The translations under genes and the position numbers were made by a program. From Georgenia satyanarayanai (lineage in GTDB: Bacteria; Actinomycetota; Actinomycetes; Actinomycetales; Actinomycetaceae), in NCBI RefSeq assembly GCF_900116375.1, contig NZ_UETB01000011.1:51110-115109 (forward strand): 64,000 nucleotides of DNA, read 5' to 3'. Below are positions 20,991 through 29,590 of the stretch, piece by piece (positions within the stretch are counted from its first letter, which is position 1; each line of letters starts with the position of its first letter). The notes beneath the pieces were generated by a model. That model had not been told where the DNA came from. It did no database searches and saw only the letters and a program-made list of their open reading frames with translations.

Positions 20991-22093
20991 GCACCGAGAG
21001 CCGAACCCCCATCAGCTACGCCGCGGCCGGCGTCGACACCGAGGCGGGTGACCGCGCCGTCGAGCTCATGAAGGGCGCCCTGCGCGCCACCCACGGGCCC
21101 GAGGTGGTCGGGGGCGCCGGCGGCTTCGCCGGCCTCTACGACGCCTCCGCGCTGCGCGAGTACCGCCGCCCGCTCCTGGCCACCTCCACCGACGGCGTCG
21201 GCACCAAGGTCGCCATCGCCCAGGCCATGGACGTCCACGACACCATCGGCCACGACCTCGTCGGCATGGTCGTCGACGACATCGTCGTCGTCGGGGCCCG
21301 GCCGCTCGTCATGACGGACTACATCGCCTGCGGGCGCGTGGTGCCCGAGCGCATCGCCGACATCGTCCGCGGCATCGCCGAGGCCTGCGCGCTGACCGGC
21401 ACGGCCCTCGTGGGCGGGGAGACGGCCGAGCACCCCGGCCTCCTCGGCCCGGACGAGTACGACGTCGCGGGCGCCGCCACGGGCGTCGTCGAGGCCGACC
21501 GGGTCCTCGGCCCCGAACGGGTGGCCGAGGGGGACGTCCTCGTCGCGCTCGCCTCCTCGGGGCTGCACGCCAACGGCTACTCCCTCGTGCGCCGCGTCCT
21601 CGAGCTCAGCGGCTGGTCGCTGGAGCGGGAGGTCGACGAGCTCGGTCGCACGGTCGGGGAGGAGCTCCTCGAGCCCACCCGCCTCTACACGCGGCTGTGC
21701 CTGGAGCTCGCGCAGGACGACGGGCTGCACGCCCTCTCGCACGTCACCGGCGGGGGGCTCGCCGCGAACCTCGCCCGCGTGCTGCCCGCGGGGCTCGTCG
21801 GGCACGTGGAGCGCGGGTCCTGGCAGGTGCCCGCCGTCTTCGACGTCGTCCGACGACTGGGCCCGGTCGAGTGGACCGACCTCGAGCAGACGCTCAACCT
21901 CGGCGTCGGCATGGTGGCGGTCCTCGCGCCGTCCGCGGCGGAGCAGGCGGTGCGGACAGCGCAGGCCGCCGGTATCGACGCGTGGCAGCTGGGCGCGGTC
22001 GAGCGCCTCACCGACCGCGACGGCGACGTCGTCACCGGGACGAAGGGCATGCGGGGCGGCGCCGTGCGGATGCACGGCGACTACCGCAGCTGA
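20987..22093 (+). CDS. purM: Phosphoribosylformylglycinamidine cyclo-ligase (AIR synthetase)
   Basis: 368 residues from a GTG start overlapping the purF stop (GTGA). SYAAAGVDTEAGDRAVELMK and ATSTDGVGTKVAIAQAM are PurM signature segments, and GLVGGETAEHPG-like sequence forms the nucleotide site. It closes FGAM to AIR, directly after the PurSQL reaction. Followed by a strong hairpin and the convergent DUF3073 gene. Confidence 0.95.
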   Translation: MSTESRTPISYAAAGVDTEAGDRAVELMKGALRATHGPEVVGGAGGFAGLYDASALREYRRPLLATSTDGVGTKVAIAQAMDVHDTIGHDLVGMVVDDIVVVGARPLVMTDYIACGRVVPERIADIVRGIAEACALTGTALVGGETAEHPGLLGPDEYDVAGAATGVVEADRVLGPERVAEGDVLVALASSGLHANGYSLVRRVLELSGWSLEREVDELGRTVGEELLEPTRLYTRLCLELAQDDGLHALSHVTGGGLAANLARVLPAGLVGHVERGSWQVPAVFDVVRRLGPVEWTDLEQTLNLGVGMVAVLAPSAAEQAVRTAQAAGIDAWQLGAVERLTDRDGDVVTGTKGMRGGAVRMHGDYRS

Positions 22094-22108
22094 GCGTCGC
22101 GAGCAGGT

Positions 22109-22144
22109 CAGGTCGCCGCGTCCCCGTCGGGGAGCGGCGACCTG
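22109..22144. terminator. Bidirectional hairpin terminator purM / DUF3073
   Basis: CAGGTCGCCGC (22109) pairs with GCGGCGACCTG (22134), with an inner TCCCC/GGGGA continuing the stem. It sits between convergent stop codons. Confidence 0.7.
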
Positions 22145-22183
22145 AGGATCGCTGTCACGCCGTCGCCGTGGGCGACGGTGAAC

Positions 22184-22369
22184 CTAGTCCGAGCGGAGAC
22201 GCCAGTCGTCGTCATCCTCTGCGGAGGGGATCTCGAAGTCGTGCATGTCCCGGTCATGGCTCTGAGACGCCAGCTCTCTCTCGAGAGCCTGGTAGTCGGT
22301 CTCCGGGCTGTAGTACTTCAGCCGGCGAGCGACCTTCGTCTGCTTGGCCTTCTGACGGCCGCGCCCCAT
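22184..22369 (-). CDS. DUF3073 family protein
   Basis: 61 residues beginning MGRGRQKAKQTKVARRLKYYS, the usual start of the actinobacteria-wide DUF3073 family; an upstream ATG at 22387 would add six residues. The N-terminal half is strongly basic and the C-terminus acidic (EDDDD), suggesting a nucleic-acid or ribosome-associated role, which is inference. It is monocistronic, convergent with purM. Confidence 0.9.
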   Translation of the reverse strand: MGRGRQKAKQTKVARRLKYYSPETDYQALERELASQSHDRDMHDFEIPSAEDDDDWRLRSD

Positions 22370-22569
22370 GGCGTCGACCCCCTCCAACGTAGAAGAGGGG
22401 CAGGCACCGACGGTGTCAGTGCGGCCCCATTTATGTGGTCATGGTTCGTGAGCCCCACGGTACATGGTCGAGCGGCGGTTCGACCATCCAGCGCACGTGC
22501 GGCGGCTCACTCCGGCGGCCGGCCAGCGGCGTGGTGGTGCTGGGTGACATGGGACCTTCGTCCGCTTTT

Positions 22570-22584
22570 CGCCCGAATCGGGCG
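22570..22584. promoter_or_regulatory. Palindrome upstream of bldC
   Basis: CGCCCGAATCGGGCG has seven-base arms around one base, 61 bases before the bldC start. The 276-base gap between DUF3073 and bldC holds nothing else I can name. It may be an operator. Confidence 0.35.
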
Positions 22585-22645
22585 GGTTAGCGTGGTTCAT
22601 CGGGCGGGTGAGCCTGCCCGGGCCGCGACGGAACTGAGGTGCACC

Positions 22646-22855
22646 ATGGACGAGAAGCTCCGCGAGGAGACGCTGCTGACCCCCGGTGAGGTGGCTGCCC
22701 GGTTCCGGGTGGACCCCAAGACCGTGACCCGGTGGGCGAACGCGGGCAAGCTCACCGCGGTCCGCACCCTCGGCGGGCACCGGCGCTACCGGCGCAGCGA
22801 GGTCGACGAGCTGCTCGTCGCGAGCGGGATGGAGGCCGAGCGCCCCACGGGCTGA
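22646..22855 (+). CDS. bldC: BldC-like MerR-type DNA-binding protein
   Basis: 69 residues; LLTPGEVAARFRVDPKTVTRWANAGKL followed by RTLGGHRRYRRSEVDELL is almost the whole BldC protein, a single winged helix-turn-helix without effector domain. In Streptomyces BldC binds direct repeats cooperatively and controls onset of development; in non-sporulating actinobacteria its role is unclear. ATG 22646 gives the standard length. Its own promoter lies in the preceding gap. Confidence 0.9.
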   Translation: MDEKLREETLLTPGEVAARFRVDPKTVTRWANAGKLTAVRTLGGHRRYRRSEVDELLVASGMEAERPTG

Positions 22856-22865
22856 GAGCAGCACG

Positions 22866-22899
22866 CACGCAGGGCCCCTGTCAGGGCCCCGCGCGCGTG
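22866..22899. terminator. Convergent hairpin after bldC
   Basis: Two GGGCCC blocks (22872 and 22884) pair around a short loop, extended by CACGC/GCGTG with mismatches, between the convergent bldC and DUF3618 stops. Confidence 0.45.
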
Positions 22900-22906
22900 G
22901 GCGTGG

Positions 22907-23227
22907 TCAGCGGGAGCGGCGAGCGGCCACCGTGAGGACGGCGGCGAGCGCGGCCACACCCGCCCCGACGATCCCGATGGCCTTGGGGTCGCCGCCCTTG
23001 GCGTCGTCCAGGAGCGACTGGGCCTTGGCCTCGGCGGCCTTCGCCGCGTGCCTGGCGGACTCGCCGGTGCGTCCGACGGCGGCCTTGAGGCTCGACCTCG
23101 CCTCCTTGATCTGCTCGCGCGGGTCGAGCATCGAGCTGAGCTCGTCGACGGAGCCGGCCAGCTCCTGGCGGGTACGGGCGAGGTCCGCCTGGATCTGCTC
23201 GGGGGTGCGCTTGTCCTGGTCGCTCAT
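22907..23227 (-). CDS. DUF3618 family membrane-anchored protein
   Basis: 106 residues: an N-terminal TPEQIQADLARTRQELAGSVDEL signature of DUF3618, a lysine/alanine-rich helix (about 45-75), and one C-terminal membrane segment (IGIVGAGVAALAAVLTVA). ATG 23227 overlaps the stop of the upstream phage-holin-like gene (ATGA). The pair is common in actinobacteria and may relate to envelope stress; function unknown. Confidence 0.88.
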   Translation of the reverse strand: MSDQDKRTPEQIQADLARTRQELAGSVDELSSMLDPREQIKEARSSLKAAVGRTGESARHAAKAAEAKAQSLLDDAKGGDPKAIGIVGAGVAALAAVLTVAARRSR

Positions 23228-23655
23228 GAGCTGAGCCCCTTCTTCACGGCGTCGAGGTCGGCCTTGAGGTTGGCCTTGGTCTCCTCGGCGGAGGGCGCCT
23301 CGCCCGACTGGAGCATCTTCTTGCCGACGAGGGCGATGATGCCGGCGATGACGAGGAGGACGACCGCGACGATGAGCGCGGACAACCACGCCGGAAGCGC
23401 CTCGGCCAGACCCAGCACCGCGGTGGTGATGAGAAGGGCGAGGGCAAAGAAGCCGAGGAGGCCGGCGACGGCGAACATCGCCGCACCCGCCCCCACCTTC
23501 TTGGCCTTGGCGGCCGCCTTGACCTGGATGAGCTCGAGCTCGCCGCGCAGGATGCGCGAGAACTGGTCGGAGATCCTGGCCACCAGCTCGCCGACCGTCG
23601 GGCGTCCGGGCGGCTGCTGGCCGGTCCCGAGGTGCTGCGGTCCCGCAGTGCTCAC
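23224..23655 (-). CDS. Phage holin family (superfamily III-like) membrane protein
   Basis: 143 residues from GTG 23655, which follows GGGAG. A cytoplasmic region (PTVGELVARISDQFSRILRGELEL) precedes two long hydrophobic segments (about 65-85 and 92-112). This is the family named phage holin in databases, also called YqjE-like, encoded chromosomally with DUF3618. No phage gene is nearby, so a lysis role is unlikely. The upstream 305 bases contain no gene, only the divergent promoter region of the secreted nuclease. Confidence 0.82.
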   Translation of the reverse strand: MSTAGPQHLGTGQQPPGRPTVGELVARISDQFSRILRGELELIQVKAAAKAKKVGAGAAMFAVAGLLGFFALALLITTAVLGLAEALPAWLSALIVAVVLLVIAGIIALVGKKMLQSGEAPSAEETKANLKADLDAVKKGLSS

Positions 23656-23852
23656 GCGTCTCCCTCTTCTCCGCGCCGAAGCGCCGTTGACCTGCTGTCG
23701 TCGTGTGCTGCCCCATGATCGCGGGGATCGGCCCACCGTGCACGTCCTCACCCCCGCGAGCCGTCCCGCGAACCGTCCCGACGCGTGCCGAGCGGGCAGG
23801 TGTCGGTCCGACGACGGGCGGGTGAACGGGCGGTGTCTCGGAGTGTGAGACG

Positions 23853-23882
23853 TTGACGACGGAGTGGCCCGTGCCACATGAT
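23853..23882 (+). promoter_or_regulatory. Possible promoter of the secreted nuclease gene
   Basis: TTGACG (23853) and CATGAT (23877) are 18 bases apart, upstream of the nuclease start at 23961. A small GTCTC/GAGAC inverted repeat sits just before the -35. Weak evidence. Confidence 0.3.
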
Positions 23883-23960
23883 GAGTGGGCCTACCCCTCC
23901 ACTGCGCGCGATGTCGTGCGCACGAAGATGCCGGCCTGAACCACCGGAGAAGGAGCACCC

Positions 23961-26900
23961 GTGAGCCGAGTTCCCCGCAGGTCCACCACTCGTGGCAGAG
24001 GGGGTGTGGCCGCGGTGGGAGTCGCCTCCCTCATCCTCACCCCTCTCGTGGCCGTCGCCCCTGCCGCTGCTGTCATGAGCGACGGGCCGGTGTTCGTCAG
24101 CGAGATCCACTACGACAACGACGGCGCCGACGAGGGGGAGGCGATCGAGGTCCAGGCCCCGGTCGGCACCGACCTCGCCGGGTGGCAGGTCGTTCTCCAC
24201 AACGGCAGCGACGGCACCGTGTACAGCACGACGGCGATCGACGAGGTGGTGCCCGAGGCGGGCGTCGTCGTCCTCGACTACCCGTCCAACGGCATCCAGA
24301 ACGGCGGCCCCGACGGCGTGGCCCTGGTCGACGCCGAGGGCGCCGTCGTCGAGCTCCTCTCCTACGAGGGCGTGATGACCGCCGTCGGCGGGCCCGCCGA
24401 CGGCGTGGAGAGCACGGACATCGGCGTCTCCGAGCCGGGCAGCACGCCGGCGGGGCAGTCCCTCCAGCGCATCGACGGCGAGTGGACCGGTCCGGCCGCG
24501 AGCAGCTTCGGCACCGTGAACTCGGCGGACACCGAGCCTGACCCGGACCCCGAGCCGGTGCCGGAGGAGGTCACCCCGATCGCTGCCATCCAGGGGACCG
24601 GCGCGGAGACGCCGCTGGACGGCGACGTCGTCCGGACCCGCGGCGTCGTCACGGGCGTCTACCCCGAGGGCGGCTTCAACGGCGCCTACATCCAGACGCC
24701 CGGCACCGGCGCGGACCTCGCGGGGCACGAGGCCTCGCACGGCGTCTTCGTCTTCGGTGGTGACACCGACCTCGCGACCGAGGTGGCGATCGGCGACTAC
24801 GTCGAGGTCGTCGGTACGGCGGGCGAGTACTTCGGGCTGACCCAGGTCGAGGCGCAGTCCTACGTCGCGGTGGACGAGGCCGTCGAGCCCGTCGTGCCGG
24901 CCGAGACCGCGCTGCCCGCGGTCGACGAGCGGGAGGCCTTCGAGGGCATGCTCCTCGCCCCGCAGGGTGACTTCACGGTGACCGACACGTACCACACCAA
25001 CCGCTTCGGCTGGGTTGGTCTGGCCGCGGGCGACGAGCCGCTGCGTCAGCCGACCGACGTCGTCCGCCCGCGCACCGCGGAGTACGACACGCTCGTGGCC
25101 GCGAACGCCGACCGCGAGATCCGGATGGATGACGGCTCCAGCCACGACTGGACGAACTTCGACTTCGACAACCACGAGACGCCGGTCGCCTACCTCGACC
25201 CGGAGGACCCGGTGCGGGTCGGGGCGCCGGTCGAGTTCGAGCGGCCGGTCATCCTCGACTACCGGCGCACGATCGCGAACCAGGACTCGACCTGGAACCT
25301 CCAGCCGCAGACGCGGCTCACCGGCGCCGACGCGGGCGACGTCCAGCCGATCAGCTGGGAGAACACCCGGCCGTCGGCCGAGGGCCCGGCGGAGGTCGGC
25401 GGCGACGTCACCGTCGCCACCTTCAACGTGCTCAACTACTTCACCAGCCTGGGCGAGGGCGAGGACGGCTGCGGCTTCTACGGCGACCGTGCGGGCGAGC
25501 CGACCACGGCCCGCAACTGCGACGTCCGCGGCGCCTTCGACGCCGAGAACCTCGCGCGCCAGACCGAGAAGATCGTCTCGGCGATCACTGCGCTGGACGC
25601 CGACGTCGTCGCCCTCCAGGAGATCGAGAACTCCTTCTCCTTCGTCCCGGGCACCGCGCCCGCGGACCGCGACCACGCCCTGTCCGACCTCGTCGACGCC
25701 CTCAACGCGGGAGCCGGCGAAGAGCGCTGGGAGTACGTGGAGTCCGCCACCGAGTTCCCCGCGGACGAGGACGTCATCCGCAACGCCTTCATCTACCAGG
25801 CCGACGCCGTCGCCCCGGTGGGCGGCACCGAGATCCTCCTCGGCAGCGACGCGTTCGACAACGCGCGCGAGCCGATGGCGCAGGAGTTCGCCCTGGTCGA
25901 CGAGGCGGGCGAGGTCGTCGCGGACGCCGACACCTTCGTCGTCATCAACAACCACTTCAAGTCCAAGGGCTCGGGCTCCGGCGAGAACGCCGACCAGGGC
26001 GACGGCCAGGGCGCCTCGAACCCCGACCGCATCGAGCAGGCCCAGGCCCTTGTCGCCTTCGCCGACGACGTCGCAGCCGACGCCGGGACCGAGCTGGTCC
26101 TCCTCGCGGGTGACTTCAACTCCTACACCCGGGAAGACCCGATGCAGGTCTTCTACGACAGCGGCTACACGGACCTCGGGGACGAGCTCACCGAGAAGTC
26201 GACGTACTCCTTCGGCTCGATGGTCGGCTCGCTCGACCACGTCCTCGCCAGCGAGGCGGCCACCGCGGCCGTGACCGGCGCGGACGTCTGGAACATCAAC
26301 GCCTACGAGTCGATCGCCTTCGAGTACAGCCGGTACAACTACAACGTCACCGACTTCCACGACGACTCCCCGTACCGGTCCAGCGACCACGACCCGATCA
26401 TCGCCGGGCTCGACCTCGTGGAGGAGCCGACCGTCGACATCAACCTGCTGGCCTTCAACGACTTCCACGGCCGCCTGTTCGACTACGACACCGACGACGA
26501 CGGCAACGTCACCGGCAACGCGACTCTCGCCTTCGCCGGCACGATCGAGGAGCTGCGCGCGGAGCAGGGCGAGGACAACACCGTGCTGTTCTCCTCCGGT
26601 GACAACATCGGTGCCTCGCTGTTCACCTCCTCCCTGCAGGAGGACAGGCCGACGATCGACATCCTGGGTGCCCTCGACCTCGCCACCTCGGCGGTCGGCA
26701 ACCACGAGTTCGACGGCGGTCTCGACAACCTCACCGGCCAGGTGAGCGACTGGGCCGACTTCGAGTACCTCGGGGCGAACGTCTACGGCGCCGACGGCGA
26801 GCCGGTGCTCCAGGAGTTCGAGACGGTCGAGGTCGACGGCCTCACGGTCGCCGTCATCGGGGCGGTCACGCAGGAGACGCCGACGCTCGTGCGCCCCGGC

Positions 26901-29012
26901 GGCATCGAGGGCCTGACCTTCGGTGACCCGGTGGAGGCGGTCAACCGCGTCGCGGCCCAGCTCAGCGACAGCGACGCGGAGAACGGCGAGGCCGACGTCA
27001 TCGTGGCGGCGTACCACGAGGGGGCCGGCTTCGCCGAGGACTCCTCGACCCTCGAGGAGGAGGTGGCCTCGAGCGAGGTCTTTGCGCACATCGTGAACGA
27101 CACGACTGCCGAGGTCGACGCCATCTTCAACGGCCACACCCACAAGGTCTACGCGTGGGACGGTCCCGTCCCGGGTGCCGAGGGTGAGTTCCGCCCGGTG
27201 ATCCAGGGGGAGAGCTACGGGGAGTACGTCTCCCAGGTCGTCCTCACCGTGGAGCGGGACGGCGGGGACGTCGTCGACTACACGGCCCGCAACGTCGCCG
27301 TCACCGAGACGCCGTTCGGCGAGCTCGTGGAGACCTACCCGCGGGTGGCCGAGGTGAAGGACATCCTCGACGACGCGCTCGCCGAGGCGGAGGAGATCGG
27401 CAGCGAGGTCATCGGTTCGGCGACCGCCGACATCACGACCGCGCACACGACCGACGACGAGGGGGAGCAGGTCCGCGACGACCGCGGCAGCGAGTCGACG
27501 CTGGGCAACCTCGTGGCGGACGCACTGCTCGCCGAGCTGAGCGCGGAGAACTTCGGCGGCGCGGAGATCGGCGTGGCGAACCCCGGCGGCCTGCGTGCCG
27601 AGCTCTACGAGGGGGACATCACCTTCGCGGAGGCGAACGCCGTCCTGCCGTTCCTCAACGACCTGTGGACGGTCACCCTCACGGGTGAGCAGTTCCTCCA
27701 GCTGCTCGAGCAGCAGTGGCAGCCGGAGAGCGCCTCGCGCGACTACCTCCAGCTGAGCCTGTCGGACAACGTCACCTACACCTACGACCCGGAGGCCGAC
27801 CGCGGTGAGCACATCACCTCGGTGACCGTCGACGGCCGGCCGCTCGACCCGGAGGCCGAGTACCGGATCGGGACGTTCTCCTTCCTCGCGGAGGGCGGCG
27901 ACAACTTCACCGCCTTCGAGGACGCGACGGACGTCCAGCAGACCGGTCTGCTCGACCGCGACGCGTGGATCAGCTACATCGAGACCAACTCTCCGCTGTC
28001 GCCGGACTTCGCGCGGCAGTCGACCGTGGTCACGCCGCTGCCCGCGCAGCTCGTGGCGGGCGAGGAGGTCTCCTTCGAGGTCAGCGGGCTCGACCTCACC
28101 TCGCTGGGCAGCCCGGACAACACCGAGCTGGCCGTCTACCTCGTCGGGGAGGACGGCGAGCGCGGCGAGGCCGCGCACACCGCTCCCGTCACCGACGGCG
28201 CCGCCACGGTCACCTTCACCGTGCCGAGCGACCTCGACGGCGAGTACACCCTGGAGATGGAGGCCGCCCCCAGCGGCACCACCGTCCAGGTGCCGGTGAC
28301 GGTCGAGGGCCGGACCCCGGCCCAGCAGTACGGCTTCTTCCTGTCCAACGACTGGTCCGGGATCGCGCACTACGCCTTCCAGTACGGCCGGCACACCGAC
28401 GAGGTGCTCATCGGTGACTGGGACGGCAACGGCACGGACACCATCACCGTGCGTCGCGGGAAGCAGTACTTCGTCAACGACGCGCCCCAGGGTGGGCCCG
28501 CGAGGAGCGTCTTCACCTACGGCCGGGACGGCGACGTCGTCCTCGTCGGTGACTGGGACGGTGACGGCGTCGACACGCTGGCGGTGCGCCGTGGCGCGCA
28601 GTACCACGTGAAGAACTCCCTGCGCGGCGGTGACGCGGACCGCGTCATCACCTACGGGCGCGCGAACGACGACGTCCTCGTCGGGGACTGGGACGGCAAC
28701 GGCACGGACACCTTCGCGGTGCGCCGTGGCGCGACGTACCACGTGAAGGACCGCATCGCCGGCGGTGACGCCGACGTGGTCCTCACCTACGGCCGCCCGG
28801 GCGACGTCACCCTCGCCGGTGACTGGGACGGCAACGGCACGGACACCTTCGCGATCCGACGGGACCGCGAGTTCCACGTGAAGAACTCCCTGCGTGGGGG
28901 CCCGGCCGACTTCGCGATCCTCTACGGCCGCTCCGGTGACGACGTGTACGTCGGTGACTGGAACGGTGACGGCAAGGACACCCTGGGCGTGCGCCGCACC
29001 CCGGTCTCCTGA
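23961..29012 (+). CDS. Secreted multidomain nuclease / 5'-nucleotidase with C-terminal repeats
   Basis: 1683 residues. A signal peptide (to about 38, ending VAVAPAAAV) is followed by a lamin-tail domain (about 44-185), an OB-fold region (about 209-330), an endonuclease/exonuclease/phosphatase domain (about 483-815, with VATFNVLNYF, ALQEIEN, LAGDFNSY and SSDHDP), and a metallophosphatase 5'-nucleotidase (about 827-1340, with NDFHGR, GNHEFDGG, NGHTHK). A beta domain and five repeats of about 45 residues centred on GDWDGNGTDT (1482-1683) finish it. It should cut extracellular nucleic acid and dephosphorylate the nucleotides. There is no sortase signal, so it is secreted or wall-associated through repeats. 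RBS GGAGAAGGAG. Confidence 0.93.
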   Translation: MSRVPRRSTTRGRGGVAAVGVASLILTPLVAVAPAAAVMSDGPVFVSEIHYDNDGADEGEAIEVQAPVGTDLAGWQVVLHNGSDGTVYSTTAIDEVVPEAGVVVLDYPSNGIQNGGPDGVALVDAEGAVVELLSYEGVMTAVGGPADGVESTDIGVSEPGSTPAGQSLQRIDGEWTGPAASSFGTVNSADTEPDPDPEPVPEEVTPIAAIQGTGAETPLDGDVVRTRGVVTGVYPEGGFNGAYIQTPGTGADLAGHEASHGVFVFGGDTDLATEVAIGDYVEVVGTAGEYFGLTQVEAQSYVAVDEAVEPVVPAETALPAVDEREAFEGMLLAPQGDFTVTDTYHTNRFGWVGLAAGDEPLRQPTDVVRPRTAEYDTLVAANADREIRMDDGSSHDWTNFDFDNHETPVAYLDPEDPVRVGAPVEFERPVILDYRRTIANQDSTWNLQPQTRLTGADAGDVQPISWENTRPSAEGPAEVGGDVTVATFNVLNYFTSLGEGEDGCGFYGDRAGEPTTARNCDVRGAFDAENLARQTEKIVSAITALDADVVALQEIENSFSFVPGTAPADRDHALSDLVDALNAGAGEERWEYVESATEFPADEDVIRNAFIYQADAVAPVGGTEILLGSDAFDNAREPMAQEFALVDEAGEVVADADTFVVINNHFKSKGSGSGENADQGDGQGASNPDRIEQAQALVAFADDVAADAGTELVLLAGDFNSYTREDPMQVFYDSGYTDLGDELTEKSTYSFGSMVGSLDHVLASEAATAAVTGADVWNINAYESIAFEYSRYNYNVTDFHDDSPYRSSDHDPIIAGLDLVEEPTVDINLLAFNDFHGRLFDYDTDDDGNVTGNATLAFAGTIEELRAEQGEDNTVLFSSGDNIGASLFTSSLQEDRPTIDILGALDLATSAVGNHEFDGGLDNLTGQVSDWADFEYLGANVYGADGEPVLQEFETVEVDGLTVAVIGAVTQETPTLVRPGGIEGLTFGDPVEAVNRVAAQLSDSDAENGEADVIVAAYHEGAGFAEDSSTLEEEVASSEVFAHIVNDTTAEVDAIFNGHTHKVYAWDGPVPGAEGEFRPVIQGESYGEYVSQVVLTVERDGGDVVDYTARNVAVTETPFGELVETYPRVAEVKDILDDALAEAEEIGSEVIGSATADITTAHTTDDEGEQVRDDRGSESTLGNLVADALLAELSAENFGGAEIGVANPGGLRAELYEGDITFAEANAVLPFLNDLWTVTLTGEQFLQLLEQQWQPESASRDYLQLSLSDNVTYTYDPEADRGEHITSVTVDGRPLDPEAEYRIGTFSFLAEGGDNFTAFEDATDVQQTGLLDRDAWISYIETNSPLSPDFARQSTVVTPLPAQLVAGEEVSFEVSGLDLTSLGSPDNTELAVYLVGEDGERGEAAHTAPVTDGAATVTFTVPSDLDGEYTLEMEAAPSGTTVQVPVTVEGRTPAQQYGFFLSNDWSGIAHYAFQYGRHTDEVLIGDWDGNGTDTITVRRGKQYFVNDAPQGGPARSVFTYGRDGDVVLVGDWDGDGVDTLAVRRGAQYHVKNSLRGGDADRVITYGRANDDVLVGDWDGNGTDTFAVRRGATYHVKDRIAGGDADVVLTYGRPGDVTLAGDWDGNGTDTFAIRRDREFHVKNSLRGGPADFAILYGRSGDDVYVGDWNGDGKDTLGVRRTPVS
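28405..29003 (+). repeat. Five in-frame repeats of 135-138 bases
   Basis: Units carrying the codons for GDWDGNGTDT-like sequence, then a VRRG...YHVK...GG segment, recur at about 28414, 28549, 28684, 28819 and 28954. They resemble FG-GAP/VCBS-type aspartate-rich loops that may bind calcium or carbohydrate. The spacing is kept by protein structure, not DNA mobility. Confidence 0.85.
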
Positions 29013-29030
29013 CCGGGTAGCCCACGAGCG

Positions 29031-29060
29031 GGGGCCTCGCACCGACCAGGTGCGGGGCCC
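29031..29060 (+). terminator. Hairpin terminator after the nuclease gene
   Basis: GGGCCTCGCACC and GGTGCGGGGCCC pair (one G-T) around a five-base loop, 20 bases after the stop codon. Confidence 0.65.
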
Positions 29061-29099
29061 TCGCCCGTTGCGGCCTGCGGCTGCGACGACGGAGAAAAG

Positions 29100-29128
29100 A
29101 GAGACCCCCGCGCGAGGCGGGGGTCTCT
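29100..29128 (-). terminator. Rho-independent terminator of the tRNA cluster
   Basis: A perfect 12-pair stem (AGAGACCCCCGC with GCGGGGGTCTCT) and five-base loop; on the minus strand it is followed by CTTTTCTCC, giving the U-run expected 3' of tRNA-Phe. Confidence 0.85.
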
Positions 29129-29133
29129 CGGTG

Positions 29134-29206
29134 TGGCTCCGACCGGCGTCGATCCGGTGACCTTTCGATTTTCAGTCGAACGCTCTACCAACTGAGCTAC
29201 AGAGCC
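29134..29206 (-). tRNA. tRNA-Phe (GAA)
   Basis: The minus strand folds as a cloverleaf from GGCTCTGTAGCTCAG, with anticodon loop CTGAAAA (GAA) and T-arm ending in GGAGCC plus discriminator A. CCA is not encoded. Last gene of the Glu-Asp-Phe cluster. Confidence 0.96.
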
Positions 29207-29251
29207 TGGTGTGCGAAGGCCCGGCCAGAACTCTGACCGGGCCTTCCGCCG

Positions 29252-29325
29252 CGACCCCGACGGGACTTGAACCCGCGACCTCCGCCGTGACAGGGCGGCG
29301 CGCTAACCAACTGCGCTACGGGGCC
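29252..29325 (-). tRNA. tRNA-Asp (GTC)
   Basis: The minus strand starts GGCCCCGTAGCGCAG, has anticodon loop CTGTCAC (GTC), and T-arm GGGTTCAAGTCCC. Discriminator G, as expected for Asp; no encoded CCA. Confidence 0.96.
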
Positions 29326-29368
29326 TTGTGGTAAGGCTTCCTGCTGTACATCGTGTCGTGCTGGTTCG

Positions 29369-29441
29369 TACCCCCAACGGGATTCGAACCCGTGCTACCG
29401 CCGTGAAAGGGCGGGGTCCTAGGCCGCTAGACGATGGGGGC
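29369..29441 (-). tRNA. tRNA-Glu (TTC)
   Basis: The minus strand starts GCCCCCATCGTCTAG, with anticodon loop CTTTCAC (TTC) and T-arm GGGTTCGAATCCC. It is the promoter-proximal gene of the cluster; no encoded CCA. Confidence 0.96.
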
Positions 29442-29590
29442 CCGTTCGGACGCCCGTGACGCCGAGGCGCCCCAAGACCTCCATAAGCATAGGGGGAAGA
29501 ACGGCGTAGGAGCAAAACGCCTCGGTGTGGTCTGCGGCACGTCCGTGGAACGCCCGCCGGGCCGTCAGGGGCGTGGGTGATGATGGGGCC

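Noticed and set aside
22907..23655. Prophage remnant suggested by the holin-family protein
   Set aside because: No lysin, tail, capsid or integrase gene; this holin family with DUF3618 is a normal chromosomal pair in actinobacteria.
28405..29003. Regular repeats considered as a CRISPR array
   Set aside because: Units of 135-138 bases stay in frame and encode conserved protein repeats; there are no short direct repeats with variable spacers and no cas genes.
23748..29042. A 1764-codon open frame on the minus strand opposite the secreted nuclease
   Set aside because: Its composition (valine, arginine, aspartate, glycine repeats) is the mirror of a GC-rich gene. The plus strand carries clear catalytic motifs over the same span, so this is a shadow frame.
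29134..29441. tRNA cluster as an integration site of a mobile island
   Set aside because: No integrase, no repeated tRNA 3' end, and no composition change next to it; the same holds for tRNA-Lys at 38277.
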